Positions 37,614-47,031 of a stretch of 64,000 bases of DNA are shown piece by piece. Source of the DNA: Lactovum miscens (GTDB taxonomy: Bacteria > Bacillota > Bacilli > Lactobacillales > Streptococcaceae); NCBI RefSeq assembly GCF_014202895.1, contig NZ_JACHHV010000006.1:1-64000 (forward strand), given 5' to 3'. Position numbers and translations under genes: made by a program. The notes under the pieces are model-generated. The model did not search any database. It had not been told where the DNA came from and was given only the letters and a program-made list of their open reading frames with translations. Each line of letters begins with the position of its first letter. The first letter of the stretch is position 1.

Positions 37614-38452
37614 GTGAAACATTAGATATTTCAGTAGTCATTCCTTTTAAAGATAAACCTGAACTTACCATAAAGGCTATTGAAACTTTTAGAGCTTATG
37701 GTCCAAGTGTGAGAGAGGTTTTATTAATTAGTAATAATTCAAGTAAGGAAAGTCTGACAAAACTCTCACGGTTAATTGAAGGTTTAAGAAATATTAAAAT
37801 TCTAGAGTATAATATTCCGTTTAATTACCAGAAAATTAATAATTGGGCTATTTCAAAATCTACTGGCAAGTTCATTTTGATGATGAATAATGATATTGAA
37901 CTAGATGAAAATAGCAATGGCCTAATTGAAAAAATGTATTACTTTGCTAAAGATTCGGCTGTAGGAATCTGTGGGGCAACGTTACTTTATGGTGACAAAA
38001 AGCATATTCAACATGCTGGAGTGTTTCTTCACCCAGAAGGAATGGCTGATCATATGTATGTTAAGAAAAAATATAGTTCAGCTGTGAACAAAGCTGGAAC
38101 TATAGAATTCCCGTATGATGTCCAAAAAAATATTAAGATGACGGCAGTTACTGGTGCATTTCAACTAATTGAGAAATCAAAATTTGATTCAGTGAATGGT
38201 TTTGATGAAAGGTTTATTATTGGTGGTGGGGATGTAGATCTATGTATCAGGCTGAACAAGAAAGGATATCAGACATGGTTTATTGGTGGTGGGTATTTAA
38301 TTCACAAGGAGAGCATGTCAAGGCGTTTCACTCCTATTCCCTACTCGGATTTCTACTATTCTTACCTAAGTTATATAAATGGATATGATGTAAATGTTGG
38401 CGATCCCTTTCTTCCAGAAATTACAAAAAAGATTATCATAAATGGAGCCTAA
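37610..38452 (+). CDS. GT2 glycosyltransferase
   Basis: A 280-residue family 2 transferase starting ISVVIPFKDKPELTIKAI, with FILMMNNDIELDENSNGL as DxD region. The acceptor-side block VTGAFQLIEKSKFDSVNGFD followed by ERFIIGGGDVDLCIRLNKKG is common in rhamnosyl- and similar transferases. The start overlaps the rgpF stop. Donor unknown; rhamnose is plausible from context. Confidence 0.82.
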   Translation: MSETLDISVVIPFKDKPELTIKAIETFRAYGPSVREVLLISNNSSKESLTKLSRLIEGLRNIKILEYNIPFNYQKINNWAISKSTGKFILMMNNDIELDENSNGLIEKMYYFAKDSAVGICGATLLYGDKKHIQHAGVFLHPEGMADHMYVKKKYSSAVNKAGTIEFPYDVQKNIKMTAVTGAFQLIEKSKFDSVNGFDERFIIGGGDVDLCIRLNKKGYQTWFIGGGYLIHKESMSRRFTPIPYSDFYYSYLSYINGYDVNVGDPFLPEITKKIIINGA

Positions 38453-38454
38453 AG

Positions 38455-39795
38455 ATGACAGGAAAAGAATTTTTTATAAGAGCTGTTCGAAAATCGAGTA
38501 GTATATTAACGAGAGCCTTGAGAAAAGGAGCAAATGTCACTAATCGAGTTGAAAATAAAACAAATCGTATTTTGATGGGGACAGACCCTTCAATTAAGTT
38601 AAATAAGGCAGTCCCATTTCAAAAAATTTACTATGAAGGGCTCTCACTTGTCACTCCATTGAATCCTGCGATGCCTGCAATAGGTTCTAAACCTTCAGTT
38701 ACATTATTAATTCCATCTTTGGACAATTCTTCTTTTTTTGGCGGGGCGGCCACTGCTCTTATAGTTGCAGCAAAGTTTGCATTGAAAATGGGAAGACAGT
38801 TACGAATTGTTCAGACTGTAAAAACTGGAGATAGTGTTGATTTAGAGGCTCACTTTCATTCTGAGGGTATAAATATAAAAAATGATCAAATAAAAGTAAT
38901 TTCAGTTGCAGAAAGAAAGTTTGATATCTTGGCATACATTCCCATGCATAAGGAGGATCTTTTTATTGTATCTGCTTGGTGGGATGCTTATTTGGTCAAC
39001 AAATTGCCCGTGGATAAATTCGTCTATTTAGTTCAGGATTTTGAACCGGCTTTTTATAATAATTCTGACCAGTACGTTCTGGCAGAAGGAACTTACCAAA
39101 GTAGTAAAATTATTCCATTATGTAATACTAAGTTAATGTACGACTTTATGTTGGAACGTCAGTACCCAGAAATTGTTAAAGATAATGCTTATTTTTTTGA
39201 ACCAGCCGTTTCTCGTTTGGCTTCTGGTAAGCTTATTCATAAGGAACACGGTGTTAAGCAAAGGATCTTCTTATATGGTCGTCAAAATGTTAGTAGGAAT
39301 TTATTTTTTACTGCTATTGAAGCTCTTAATATTGCCCTTAATAAAGGTTATATTACGGGAGAAAATTTTGAATTCTACATGGCAGGACAAGAAGGTTTAC
39401 CAGATATTATTTTAGAATCAGGTGTAAGAATTCAGAATGTGGGTAAAATGTCTATGGGAGATTATATTCAGTTTTCAAAAACAATTGATATTGCAATCTC
39501 TCCAATGATGGCGCCACATCCAAATTATCCAACATTAGAGTTTGCTTCTATAGGTAGTGCAGTTGTAACAACAAAATACTCAAACAAGCAAAGTTTGGGA
39601 ACTTATTCCAAAAATATTTTTATGTCAGATACCGATGCAGAGTCAATGGCTGAAATGATCAAATTAGCTGCTGAAAAGAAATATGATGAAAAGCTCAGAG
39701 ATTTAGAAGATAATGTTATTCTGAGCGATTGGGATGATAGTTTAGCTACCCCTATTATTGAGATAGTTAGAAAGTTTAACTTTGTGATAGAATAA
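38455..39795 (+). CDS. WsaF-type rhamnosyltransferase (GT4-like)
   Basis: A 446-residue protein resembling WsaF, a rhamnosyltransferase of Geobacillus S-layer glycan synthesis. Key stretches are SVTLLIPSLDNSSFFGGAAT, KFVYLVQDFEPAFYNNSDQY, LYGRQNVSRNLFFTAIEAL and the C-terminal GT-B motif HPNYPTLEFASIGSAVVTT with the conserved Glu. It would add rhamnose to the polysaccharide chain. Starts 2 bases after the previous stop. Confidence 0.8.
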   Translation: MTGKEFFIRAVRKSSSILTRALRKGANVTNRVENKTNRILMGTDPSIKLNKAVPFQKIYYEGLSLVTPLNPAMPAIGSKPSVTLLIPSLDNSSFFGGAATALIVAAKFALKMGRQLRIVQTVKTGDSVDLEAHFHSEGINIKNDQIKVISVAERKFDILAYIPMHKEDLFIVSAWWDAYLVNKLPVDKFVYLVQDFEPAFYNNSDQYVLAEGTYQSSKIIPLCNTKLMYDFMLERQYPEIVKDNAYFFEPAVSRLASGKLIHKEHGVKQRIFLYGRQNVSRNLFFTAIEALNIALNKGYITGENFEFYMAGQEGLPDIILESGVRIQNVGKMSMGDYIQFSKTIDIAISPMMAPHPNYPTLEFASIGSAVVTTKYSNKQSLGTYSKNIFMSDTDAESMAEMIKLAAEKKYDEKLRDLEDNVILSDWDDSLATPIIEIVRKFNFVIE

Positions 39796-39799
39796 ATAC

Positions 39800-41395
39800 A
39801 TGAGGGATTTTTTACAGAAAAAATTAAAAATAGAATTTACCAAATGGAAATTATTACAGATTTTAATCGCGGTTTTTCTTCTTTTTTTTAGTCAATATGC
39901 ACTTCAAGATACTACCTTTCATTTTCCTAACAAGGTAGTTTTTGCTGTTTCAGTTGTAGCTGTAGTTCTATTAATACTTTTTATCAAAGATTTAACGAAT
40001 AAGAAATTTTTGGCTAGAAATGTTGCGCTGATAATAATCTTGGTTGGTGGTGCTGCTTGTGTAATAAAAGCGCCACAAAGAGGACTAGATGAGGAAAGTC
40101 ATCTTACTTATGCTATTGAGCTAGCAGACGGAAATTTCTTTAAGTATGAAAATGATTTTAATCCTGCAAAAGTTGATGTAAATGTTTCTCAACCTGACTG
40201 GAATGCTGTGTATAATTTTGACTCTCTCAGAAACCCTAGCGCAGATAACAAATTATCTAATTTTCTTCAGCCAAAACACCAAAGTTCAAAGTACTCTGGG
40301 AAAATTACAGGGTTAACCAATTTATCCTATATTCCAAACGCGATTGGTTGGGATATTGGAAGGATTATTTCTAACAGAGTATTTGTTTCTTATTATTTAG
40401 GCCGTCTCTTTAATGTTCTAGCTTTTGCACTGCTTGCGTTTTTCGCTGTAAAGATTTCGAAAAGATATTCGGAAGTTTTGTATTTGTTTGCAACTTTTCC
40501 AACTACACTTTGGATTGTAGCTGGTTATAGTTATGATTACCTTTATTATGGACTAGCTTTAATACTTTTTGCTTTGTTTACAAATTTTTTTGCAAAAGAA
40601 AAATCTATTGGAAAAAAAGAAAGCCTACTCTTCATTGGTCTCTCATCACTAATGATATTTCCGAAATTTCCCTTTGTATTGATTGGTACTTTTATTTGTG
40701 TGTTCCCAAGTAGATATTATAAATCTGCAAGGGATCGTATATTTGCTGGAGTCGTTTTTCTCATGAGTATGATTTTAGCTGGAATCTACTATATAAGCGG
40801 TTCAATTTTAACGAAGATTTTTCATTCAGTATCACCAACAAACAACCCAACAATTCAGGGTGGAGGAATTTTTTCTCTAGTAGCTCACCCAGGGATACTT
40901 TTGAGGACTTTCTTTTTTGAAGTGTTAGGGTCAATCGGTGTTTTTTCAGGAACAAACCAAGGAAATCCCCCTGCTCCGTTGCAGTATACTAATACAGATT
41001 CAGCCTTTTTACATAATATTAGCCCATTTTTATTCGTACTACTGTTAGTTTTAGTCTCAGCAAACATTCAAATTAAAATCCCTAATAAGATAAAAGTTTT
41101 TATAGTAGGTGTCTTTTTAGCCATTTCTTTTATGATTATGTATGCGATGGCTGGGGATAGTCGAGTTGGGATGAAAAGCGGTGATGTTATTTTGCATGGA
41201 GTTCAATTTAGATATTTTTATTTAATGTTTTTGACTGTCCCATTCTTTATTTCTGATAAAATAAAAATGTTATTTAAGTCAAGTGACAATAATCTATTGA
41301 GAACAAAAGATAGTTCAGTATCATTTTTGCAGTATTCATTGATTTTCTTAAATATTTTTGTTCTTGGAATTGCTATTTTTTCTTATTGGAAGTGA
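39800..41395 (+). CDS. Second DUF2142-family membrane protein
   Basis: A 531-residue multi-pass membrane protein. APQRGLDEESHLTYAIELADG in the first external loop and FATFPTTLWIVAGYSYDYLY match the DUF2142 pattern seen in the product of the gene at 33597, so the two are distant paralogues. Probable extracytoplasmic glycosyltransferase of GT-C type (inference). Last gene of this block; a nested hairpin follows. Confidence 0.75.
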   Translation: MRDFLQKKLKIEFTKWKLLQILIAVFLLFFSQYALQDTTFHFPNKVVFAVSVVAVVLLILFIKDLTNKKFLARNVALIIILVGGAACVIKAPQRGLDEESHLTYAIELADGNFFKYENDFNPAKVDVNVSQPDWNAVYNFDSLRNPSADNKLSNFLQPKHQSSKYSGKITGLTNLSYIPNAIGWDIGRIISNRVFVSYYLGRLFNVLAFALLAFFAVKISKRYSEVLYLFATFPTTLWIVAGYSYDYLYYGLALILFALFTNFFAKEKSIGKKESLLFIGLSSLMIFPKFPFVLIGTFICVFPSRYYKSARDRIFAGVVFLMSMILAGIYYISGSILTKIFHSVSPTNNPTIQGGGIFSLVAHPGILLRTFFFEVLGSIGVFSGTNQGNPPAPLQYTNTDSAFLHNISPFLFVLLLVLVSANIQIKIPNKIKVFIVGVFLAISFMIMYAMAGDSRVGMKSGDVILHGVQFRYFYLMFLTVPFFISDKIKMLFKSSDNNLLRTKDSSVSFLQYSLIFLNIFVLGIAIFSYWK

Positions 41396-41440
41396 TCAAT
41401 TAGAAAAAATATATTAAAAGTCAAGCAAAAACTGTGAATA

Positions 41441-41515
41441 AAAAAATCATTTTTGAAAGATTAAAAGATTATGAGAAAAATCTTTTAGTGATCAAGTTAT
41501 TAAAAATGATTTTTT
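41441..41515. terminator. Nested double hairpin ending the glycosyltransferase block
   Basis: Outer perfect 14-base arms AAAAAATCATTTTT (41441-41454) and AAAAATGATTTTTT (41502-41515) enclose inner perfect 9-base arms TAAAAGATT (41462-41470) and AATCTTTTA (41479-41487). It is T-rich at the 3' end and probably a bidirectional terminator. Confidence 0.65.
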
Positions 41516-43007
41516 CTTTTAATGGTTCATCTCAATTTATTTTTCATTAAACGTCATATTACTTTGAAGCAATTTGAAAATCCGTAATACTATAGTTTTC
41601 CTAGGGCTTCCCTTAGGAGAAGATATTCTATCATATGGAGTGAAGAACTGCCAATTAACTTCGAAGCTTGAATCAGTGCACATTTTAATTATGAGGAACT
41701 ACATTTAACCATTTGTCTATGGTTATTCATATCCGCCAAGGCAGGTAAATTGCGGACATTAAAACTATCGAGGCCAACAGCCTAGTGAGGCTTCCTTAAA
41801 TTATGGATATAACAAATTTAAGCGAGAATAACAACCTTTAGCCAGTTTTAACCACATTAATAGGAAAAAATTGATAGTCAAGTTACTTTGGACCTCATAA
41901 GTTTGTGCTTGAATTTCAATAGGTATCTACTCGCAGTAATGCCAAATAGTTAAAATGAATTGTGTTAGTTTAAACTGAAGAGGAGTAGAGTTTATTCCAT
42001 ATTTTATGATTCAGCCTCTCGAATCTTTTCATCTTTATGAGCGTTATTTTCTTAATTTTAATCATTGTATTAAAATGCGCTTGACATATCTTCTGAGGTG
42101 TTGGATAGGGTAGTTAAGGTAGTGCTCATTAATTGAAGAACCCACTAAATATCAAGTCAAGTGTCTAACACACAATATTTTAGCTTTAGAAAGGTCACGA
42201 TCCTAGAGGTATCGATAGTGTGTCAGTTTTTTAGCTGATTGATCGTATCATCTGTGCAATAATGCTCTGAAACATTGTAAGGAAAAAATTTACGTGCTGT
42301 TTACGTATATGCCTTTTTATTGGTTTTGGTCTTTCTCAAGAATTGAGATTTAACAAATCCTTTGATGGGCAGAGAATTACAAGTTAAAGTGTGGTAATTA
42401 AATTTTTTTAAGAAATGTATAAGAATTTGGATGTAATGTCGAGATTCTTCAAGAGAAATTTGAATATTTACTTTGTTAGAATCAAGTTGTTCTAAACAAT
42501 ATTTAAGAGTTTGAAATCCTTAATAGACATTCTGAAATCAAAATTATAAATTCGAATTTCTCTATTTGAGCCAGTACAACCAAGATCGTGCTTATTCCAA
42601 ACAATGACTCTAAGATATAGAACAGTAAGATTCTCCTAGACTTCATATTTAGCACTGTTGCAAAACGCATGCATTCTTATGAAAGATAAAACGTCTAAGT
42701 ATTACCAAACTAATTACCAATCAAACAAAAGATATGGGTAGATTCAAAGCAAAATTGTTTAGAGATTAACAGTGAAATAATAGTCCACAGCACATAAAAC
42801 AAGTTTAACACTCGTACTTTTGCAGCAGCTAACTAAATATAATATTGATAAGTTTTAGATTATCTCACTCACTTTTAAAGTTCTTTGTTGATTGGATTTT
42901 GAAGATAGAAATTAAATACGAGATAAGATTTTTAATCTTTTGCTTAGTGCTCAAAAATTTTCAAGTTTTGTTGGTGCTTCGCCTGAAGAACACTGAATCC
43001 AGTTTTT
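41516..43007. other. 1.5 kb without intact genes, decayed DNA
   Basis: No open frame of useful length and no recognisable protein. Short sequences resembling IS6-family ends (CACTGTTGCAAAACG near 42653 and CTTTTGCAGCAG near 42817) hint at transposon debris but are not enough for a call. The stretch separates two polysaccharide gene blocks. Confidence 0.45.
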
Positions 43008-43016
43008 TGGTATAAT
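43008..43016 (+). promoter_or_regulatory. Extended -10 promoter of the second polysaccharide block
   Basis: TGGTATAAT is an extended -10 with no consensus -35 at 17 bases. The leader to the next ATG is about 145 bases. Confidence 0.5.
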
Positions 43017-43167
43017 AGCATTTGTGAAAAGTAAAGTTATCTAACTTGATGATATTTGTAGCATATTTTATACAAGGATGTACAAGTTGAAGAAATTAAA
43101 TTTGAAATTTAAGGATTTGGAGTAATTAACAAGATGAAGAAGATTTTACTAAATAGGGCGTTTGAGA

Positions 43168-43875
43168 ATGAAGAATGAGAAAATTCTTTTAATAATTCCT
43201 GCTTATAATGAGGAAGAGAGTATAGTCAATACTATCGAATCAATTGAACAGTTTAAAAGGTCAGTAAAGTTACCTTTCCAGCTAGATTATGTTGTTGTTA
43301 ATGATGGATCAACAGATTTAACTCCATTACTGGTTCTTTCAAAAGGCGTTAAACTGATAGATCTGAGAATAAATTTAGGCCTCACTGGTGGGTTTATGGC
43401 TGGTATGAAATATGCATATCGTCAAGGTTATGATAGTGTAATTCAGTTTGATGCAGATGGGCAACATCTGCCTGATTATATTCCTGCAATGGTCAAAGAA
43501 GCTGACTCAGGAGCAAATGTTGTTATTGGGAGCCGATTTGTTACTGAGAAAAAGCCTAATTCATTAAGGATGTTAGGTAGTGTATTAATTTCATTTGCAA
43601 TTAAAATTACGACAGGAAAAACAATCAACGATCCCACGAGTGGATTGAGGTTATTTGATCGGAAAGCAATTCAATTTTATGTAAAGAACTATAATATGAC
43701 CCCAGAGCCTGAGACAGTGAGCTACTTGATAAAAAAGGGTTTTATAACGAAAGAGGTTCAAGTAAAGATGCAAGACCGCTTAGTGGGAGAAAGCTATCTT
43801 AATCTCAAACGTAGTATTCAATATATGATAAGGGTAGTAATTTCTATTCTTATTCTGCAACCTTTTAGGAAATAA
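43168..43875 (+). CDS. DPM-like polyprenyl-phosphate glycosyltransferase (GT2)
   Basis: A 235-residue transferase of the dolichol/undecaprenyl-phosphate hexosyltransferase type. It has ILLIIPAYNEEESIVNTIES, DYVVVNDGSTDLT, the motif VIQFDADGQHLPDYIPAM and the family stretch VVIGSRFV...RMLGSVLISF with NDPTSGLRLFDRKA. Lacking a C-terminal membrane part, it probably works with the DUF2304 membrane protein that follows after 2 bases. Likely makes Und-P-sugar for extracytoplasmic transfer. ATG 43168 preferred over TTG 43162. Confidence 0.85.
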   Translation: MKNEKILLIIPAYNEEESIVNTIESIEQFKRSVKLPFQLDYVVVNDGSTDLTPLLVLSKGVKLIDLRINLGLTGGFMAGMKYAYRQGYDSVIQFDADGQHLPDYIPAMVKEADSGANVVIGSRFVTEKKPNSLRMLGSVLISFAIKITTGKTINDPTSGLRLFDRKAIQFYVKNYNMTPEPETVSYLIKKGFITKEVQVKMQDRLVGESYLNLKRSIQYMIRVVISILILQPFRK

Positions 43876-43877
43876 TC

Positions 43878-44228
43878 ATGACATTAACCTTACGAATAAT
43901 ACTAATTATTGGCTCTTTGGCGACAACTTATTATGTAGCGAGACAAGTAAGAAAGGGAAATATTGAAATAAATCACTCACTATTTTGGGTGTTGTTTTCA
44001 ATTTTCTTACTGTTAACAAGTATTTTTCCTCAGTATTTAGCAGTTTTAACACATCTAATGGGCATTTATTCTATAAGTAATATGATTTTTTTACTTATCA
44101 TTTTTATTTTAGTATTGAAATTATTTCAGAATTCTGTTAGCATTAGCAAACTAGAGGAGAAAATAAATTCAATTGTTCAAGAATCTGCGTTAAAGGACTT
44201 GGAGAAAAACGAAAATGATAAAAAATAG
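43878..44228 (+). CDS. DUF2304 small membrane protein
   Basis: 116 residues with three hydrophobic segments (about 4-20, 34-62 and 68-85) and a charged C-terminal coil (SISKLEEKINSIVQES). The pattern VRKGNIEINHSLFWVLFSIF is typical of DUF2304, which is regularly found after DPM-like transferases and thought to anchor them or flip their lipid product (family-based inference). The end overlaps the next gene by 14 bases. Confidence 0.8.
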   Translation: MTLTLRIILIIGSLATTYYVARQVRKGNIEINHSLFWVLFSIFLLLTSIFPQYLAVLTHLMGIYSISNMIFLLIIFILVLKLFQNSVSISKLEEKINSIVQESALKDLEKNENDKK

Positions 44229-45162
44229 CAAAATTCTTGTGACTGGCGGAGCTGGCTTTATTGGCTCTTCTCTTACCAATAAACTTCTTGTAAATAATGA
44301 AGTTATTGTAGTCGATGATTTATCAATGGGAAATTTTTCTAATTTGGTTGAATCGACAAATTTGACAAAAATTGAAGGCTCTGTCACTGATAAGACATTA
44401 CTTGAAGAAATATTTATAAAATATAACTTTGACTATATTTTTCATCTAGCTGCAGTTGCTTCGGTTGCGGATTCAGTAGCTCGCCCATTTGAAACTCATC
44501 TAGTAAACTTTGATAGTACAATGACAATTCTTGAGTTGTTGAGAAATAATAATAATAAGACATTAAAACGGCTGGTATTTTCTTCAAGTGCAGCGGTTTA
44601 TGGGGATGATCCAATACTTCCAAAATCTGAAATGAGTTCAATTAAGCCATTAACTCCTTATGCGATTGATAAGTTTGCTTCTGAAAGAATGGTTTCAATA
44701 TATAATAATCTTTATGGGGTACCTACAAGTGCAACGCGGTTCTTTAATGTATATGGGCCAAAACAAAATCCAAAATCACCATATTCGGGCTTTATTTCAA
44801 TACTCGTTGATTGTTTTAAAAAAAATAAAAAAATTACAATTTTCGGAAATGGAGAGCAATCAAGAGATTTTGTATATATTGATGATGTAGTTCAGGCGTT
44901 GATCTTACTTGCAACATCTGAGCAGGCTCAGGGAGAAGTTTATAATGTTGGAACTGGAAAGCAGGTGACATTAAATGAACTATTAGGAATTTTTCAGGAT
45001 ATTTCTGGGAAAAATATTGAGATTGTTTATGCTGCTCTAAGAGAGGGTGATATAATTCACTCTGTAAGTGATATTGGAAAAATAGTAAATATTGGATTTG
45101 AGAATAAATTTGATTTTAAGAGCGGTCTAGCAAAGTATCTGAAATATGAAGGGTTAAGATGA
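44215..45162 (+). CDS. NAD-dependent sugar epimerase/dehydratase (GalE-like)
   Basis: A 315-residue extended short-chain dehydrogenase: [44 protein letters not shown], the YxxxK motif in PLTPYAIDKFASERM and ATRFFNVYGPKQNP. It most resembles UDP-glucose/UDP-GlcNAc 4-epimerases. Probably makes the donor sugar for neighbouring transferases; the exact nucleotide sugar cannot be read from sequence. Confidence 0.85.
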   Translation: MIKNSKILVTGGAGFIGSSLTNKLLVNNEVIVVDDLSMGNFSNLVESTNLTKIEGSVTDKTLLEEIFIKYNFDYIFHLAAVASVADSVARPFETHLVNFDSTMTILELLRNNNNKTLKRLVFSSSAAVYGDDPILPKSEMSSIKPLTPYAIDKFASERMVSIYNNLYGVPTSATRFFNVYGPKQNPKSPYSGFISILVDCFKKNKKITIFGNGEQSRDFVYIDDVVQALILLATSEQAQGEVYNVGTGKQVTLNELLGIFQDISGKNIEIVYAALREGDIIHSVSDIGKIVNIGFENKFDFKSGLAKYLKYEGLR

Positions 45163-45885
45163 ACTACAATATAAATTGTGGAATTTCAGATATGAAAAGC
45201 TTTGAAAGCGAGAAAGCAATGATAATTATAGGATAAAACGTTTCTAGCCCAAAGAAATAAAGATATCTGAACTGACATCTGATATTCTAACATTTTTTCG
45301 GATAATGATTCATCCAAGACTCAATTTTAGTAACGGGTTTATCTGTTTTGGGAAGCTATAATAAAAATTATAATTTGCCAAAATATAATGATTAAAGTAA
45401 CTTTAATATGTACTAAGATTATCAATAATTATATGTAAATTCGGTGAGCTAATAGTTAAAGAATCTTTTTAAATAGACATGGATTCCTTCAACGTATTAC
45501 AAATTTATCAAAAATATTTGTGCATCCGTTTCGCTGAGCCACTTCTGAAAATTCAAAGAAGATCAATAAATTGGATATATTATCCATTTACTTGAACTTT
45601 GGATAAATAAAGCTCCACTTTGCTAGAAAGTCATCAAGCATAGTTGAACGATTTTCTTTACTTTCGAATGCTGAGTTTGCTTAAAGTCTCGAATTATGAC
45701 AGTCTTTAATTTGATCAGCTACACTAATGGAACGGGAGAGATGACTGAAGCAATGTTGGTATTTTGCAATGGGAAATAGAAGAAATACAATTTCAATCAA
45801 AGGATTGCTGTGTAAGTTTGAAAATTGTTTGAGAAAAAGTTACAATGTTGTGTTGTCAAATTGAAAGTATTTTAAGGAGTGAAGT
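45163..45885. other. Gene-free interval within the polysaccharide locus
   Basis: About 720 bases with stops in all frames and no recognisable protein. AAGGAG near its end is the ribosome-binding site of the next gene. Looks like decayed coding or transposon DNA; I cannot assign it. Confidence 0.4.
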
Positions 45886-46692
45886 TTGAGAAAAAGTTCT
45901 CTAGTACATACGTTTGTCATTTGTGCATTCAAGGATTCGCCATACCTCTCTAATTGTATAGAGTCTTTGGTCTCACAAAAATCAGTGAGAGAAGGATTTT
46001 CGGAAGTATTACTTTACACTTCAACACCAAGTGCATATATTGAAAGTTTATGTGATAAATTTTTAATAAAGATGAATGTTGGCGAATCAAAAGGGATTGG
46101 AGCAGATTGGAATTCAGCTTTATCAATAGTAAAGACAAAGTATGCAACACTTGCACATCAAGATGATCTATATTTACCAAACTATGGAAGCAAGGTATTG
46201 GCATCTTTTGACTTAAATTGTCAAGCAAACATAGTTTTTTCTGATTATTATGAAATTGATGCTGAGGGAGCTGAACGAAAAAGGAATATAAATCTCAATA
46301 TCAAAACCCTAGCTTTGAAATTACTTTCGATTAGTGATATTAAAATTTACCAACGCCGTGTATATGCCTTCGGAAACTTTATTTCTTGTCCAGCGGTTTC
46401 TTATGACATTGAAAGACTTAAGGAATTTAGGTTTGATGAGTCTTTAAAAATGGCAGTGGATTGGGATGCTTGGGAAAGAATCATGAAGTATCCAGGTAAT
46501 ATAAAGTATATTTCAGAAAGGCTTGTGGCACACAGAATTCATTTAGACTCGGAGACAACGGCTAATAATAACGAAAAACGTGAAAAAGAGGAATATCAAC
46601 TTTTTAGACGTTATTGGGGGAAAAATATGACAAAGTTATTAATGAAATTCTACGTAAAAAATCAAAAGGGAAACCAACAACTTAAGGAGTAA
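45886..46692 (+). CDS. GT2 glycosyltransferase
   Basis: A 268-residue family 2 transferase: HTFVICAFKDSPYLSNCIES, GIGADWNSALSIVKTKYATL and the short acidic motif AHQDDLYLPNYG replacing the usual DxD. The late segment MAVDWDAWERIMKYPG with a basic end is like other wall-glycan transferases. Start is TTG with AAGGAG 6 bases upstream, well supported. Isolated by gaps on both sides, yet the frame is intact. Confidence 0.78.
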   Translation: MRKSSLVHTFVICAFKDSPYLSNCIESLVSQKSVREGFSEVLLYTSTPSAYIESLCDKFLIKMNVGESKGIGADWNSALSIVKTKYATLAHQDDLYLPNYGSKVLASFDLNCQANIVFSDYYEIDAEGAERKRNINLNIKTLALKLLSISDIKIYQRRVYAFGNFISCPAVSYDIERLKEFRFDESLKMAVDWDAWERIMKYPGNIKYISERLVAHRIHLDSETTANNNEKREKEEYQLFRRYWGKNMTKLLMKFYVKNQKGNQQLKE

Positions 46693-46992
46693 TAATTTTA
46701 ACTTTATTCCTCTGATAGCAATTTTTAGGCTTTTGTCAAATAGCATGGGTAGAAAGTTGTCACGGAAGTGATGGCTTTTTTGGTTGTGTAAATATCAGGG
46801 TTCAAGTCTTATGATCATCAAGACAACTGCTTTTCAAGCGTAAGCGATGAGAAGGTTCATCACACAAGATTACACATCAATGCCATGTTACAAAAAGTAC
46901 TTGATTTCAAGCGAAATGAGGAGTTTTTATTCCACTTAATTTAACAATTCAGCTATCTTAACTAATTTGACAAGTTGAAAATAGATTCTAGT

Positions 46993-47021
46993 TTGAAAAA
47001 AAGAAACAAAAAAGTTATAAT
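46993..47021 (+). promoter_or_regulatory. Promoter of the flippase gene
   Basis: TTGAAA (46993-46998), exactly 17 bases, TATAAT (47016-47021), ending 10 bases before the ATG at 47032. No Shine-Dalgarno sequence intervenes. The interval 46693-46992 otherwise shows no gene. Confidence 0.72.
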
Positions 47022-47031
47022 TGCTGAGTTA

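Noticed and set aside
42651-42829. Pair of IS6-family-like ends (CACTGTTGCAAAACG and CTTTTGCAGCAG) in opposite orientation
   Set aside because: Only about 165 bases apart, imperfect, and no transposase between them; too weak for a mobile-element call.
45190-45215. cre-like TGAAAGCGAGAAAGCA after the epimerase gene
   Set aside because: Second half does not fit the consensus, and the site is not near a promoter.
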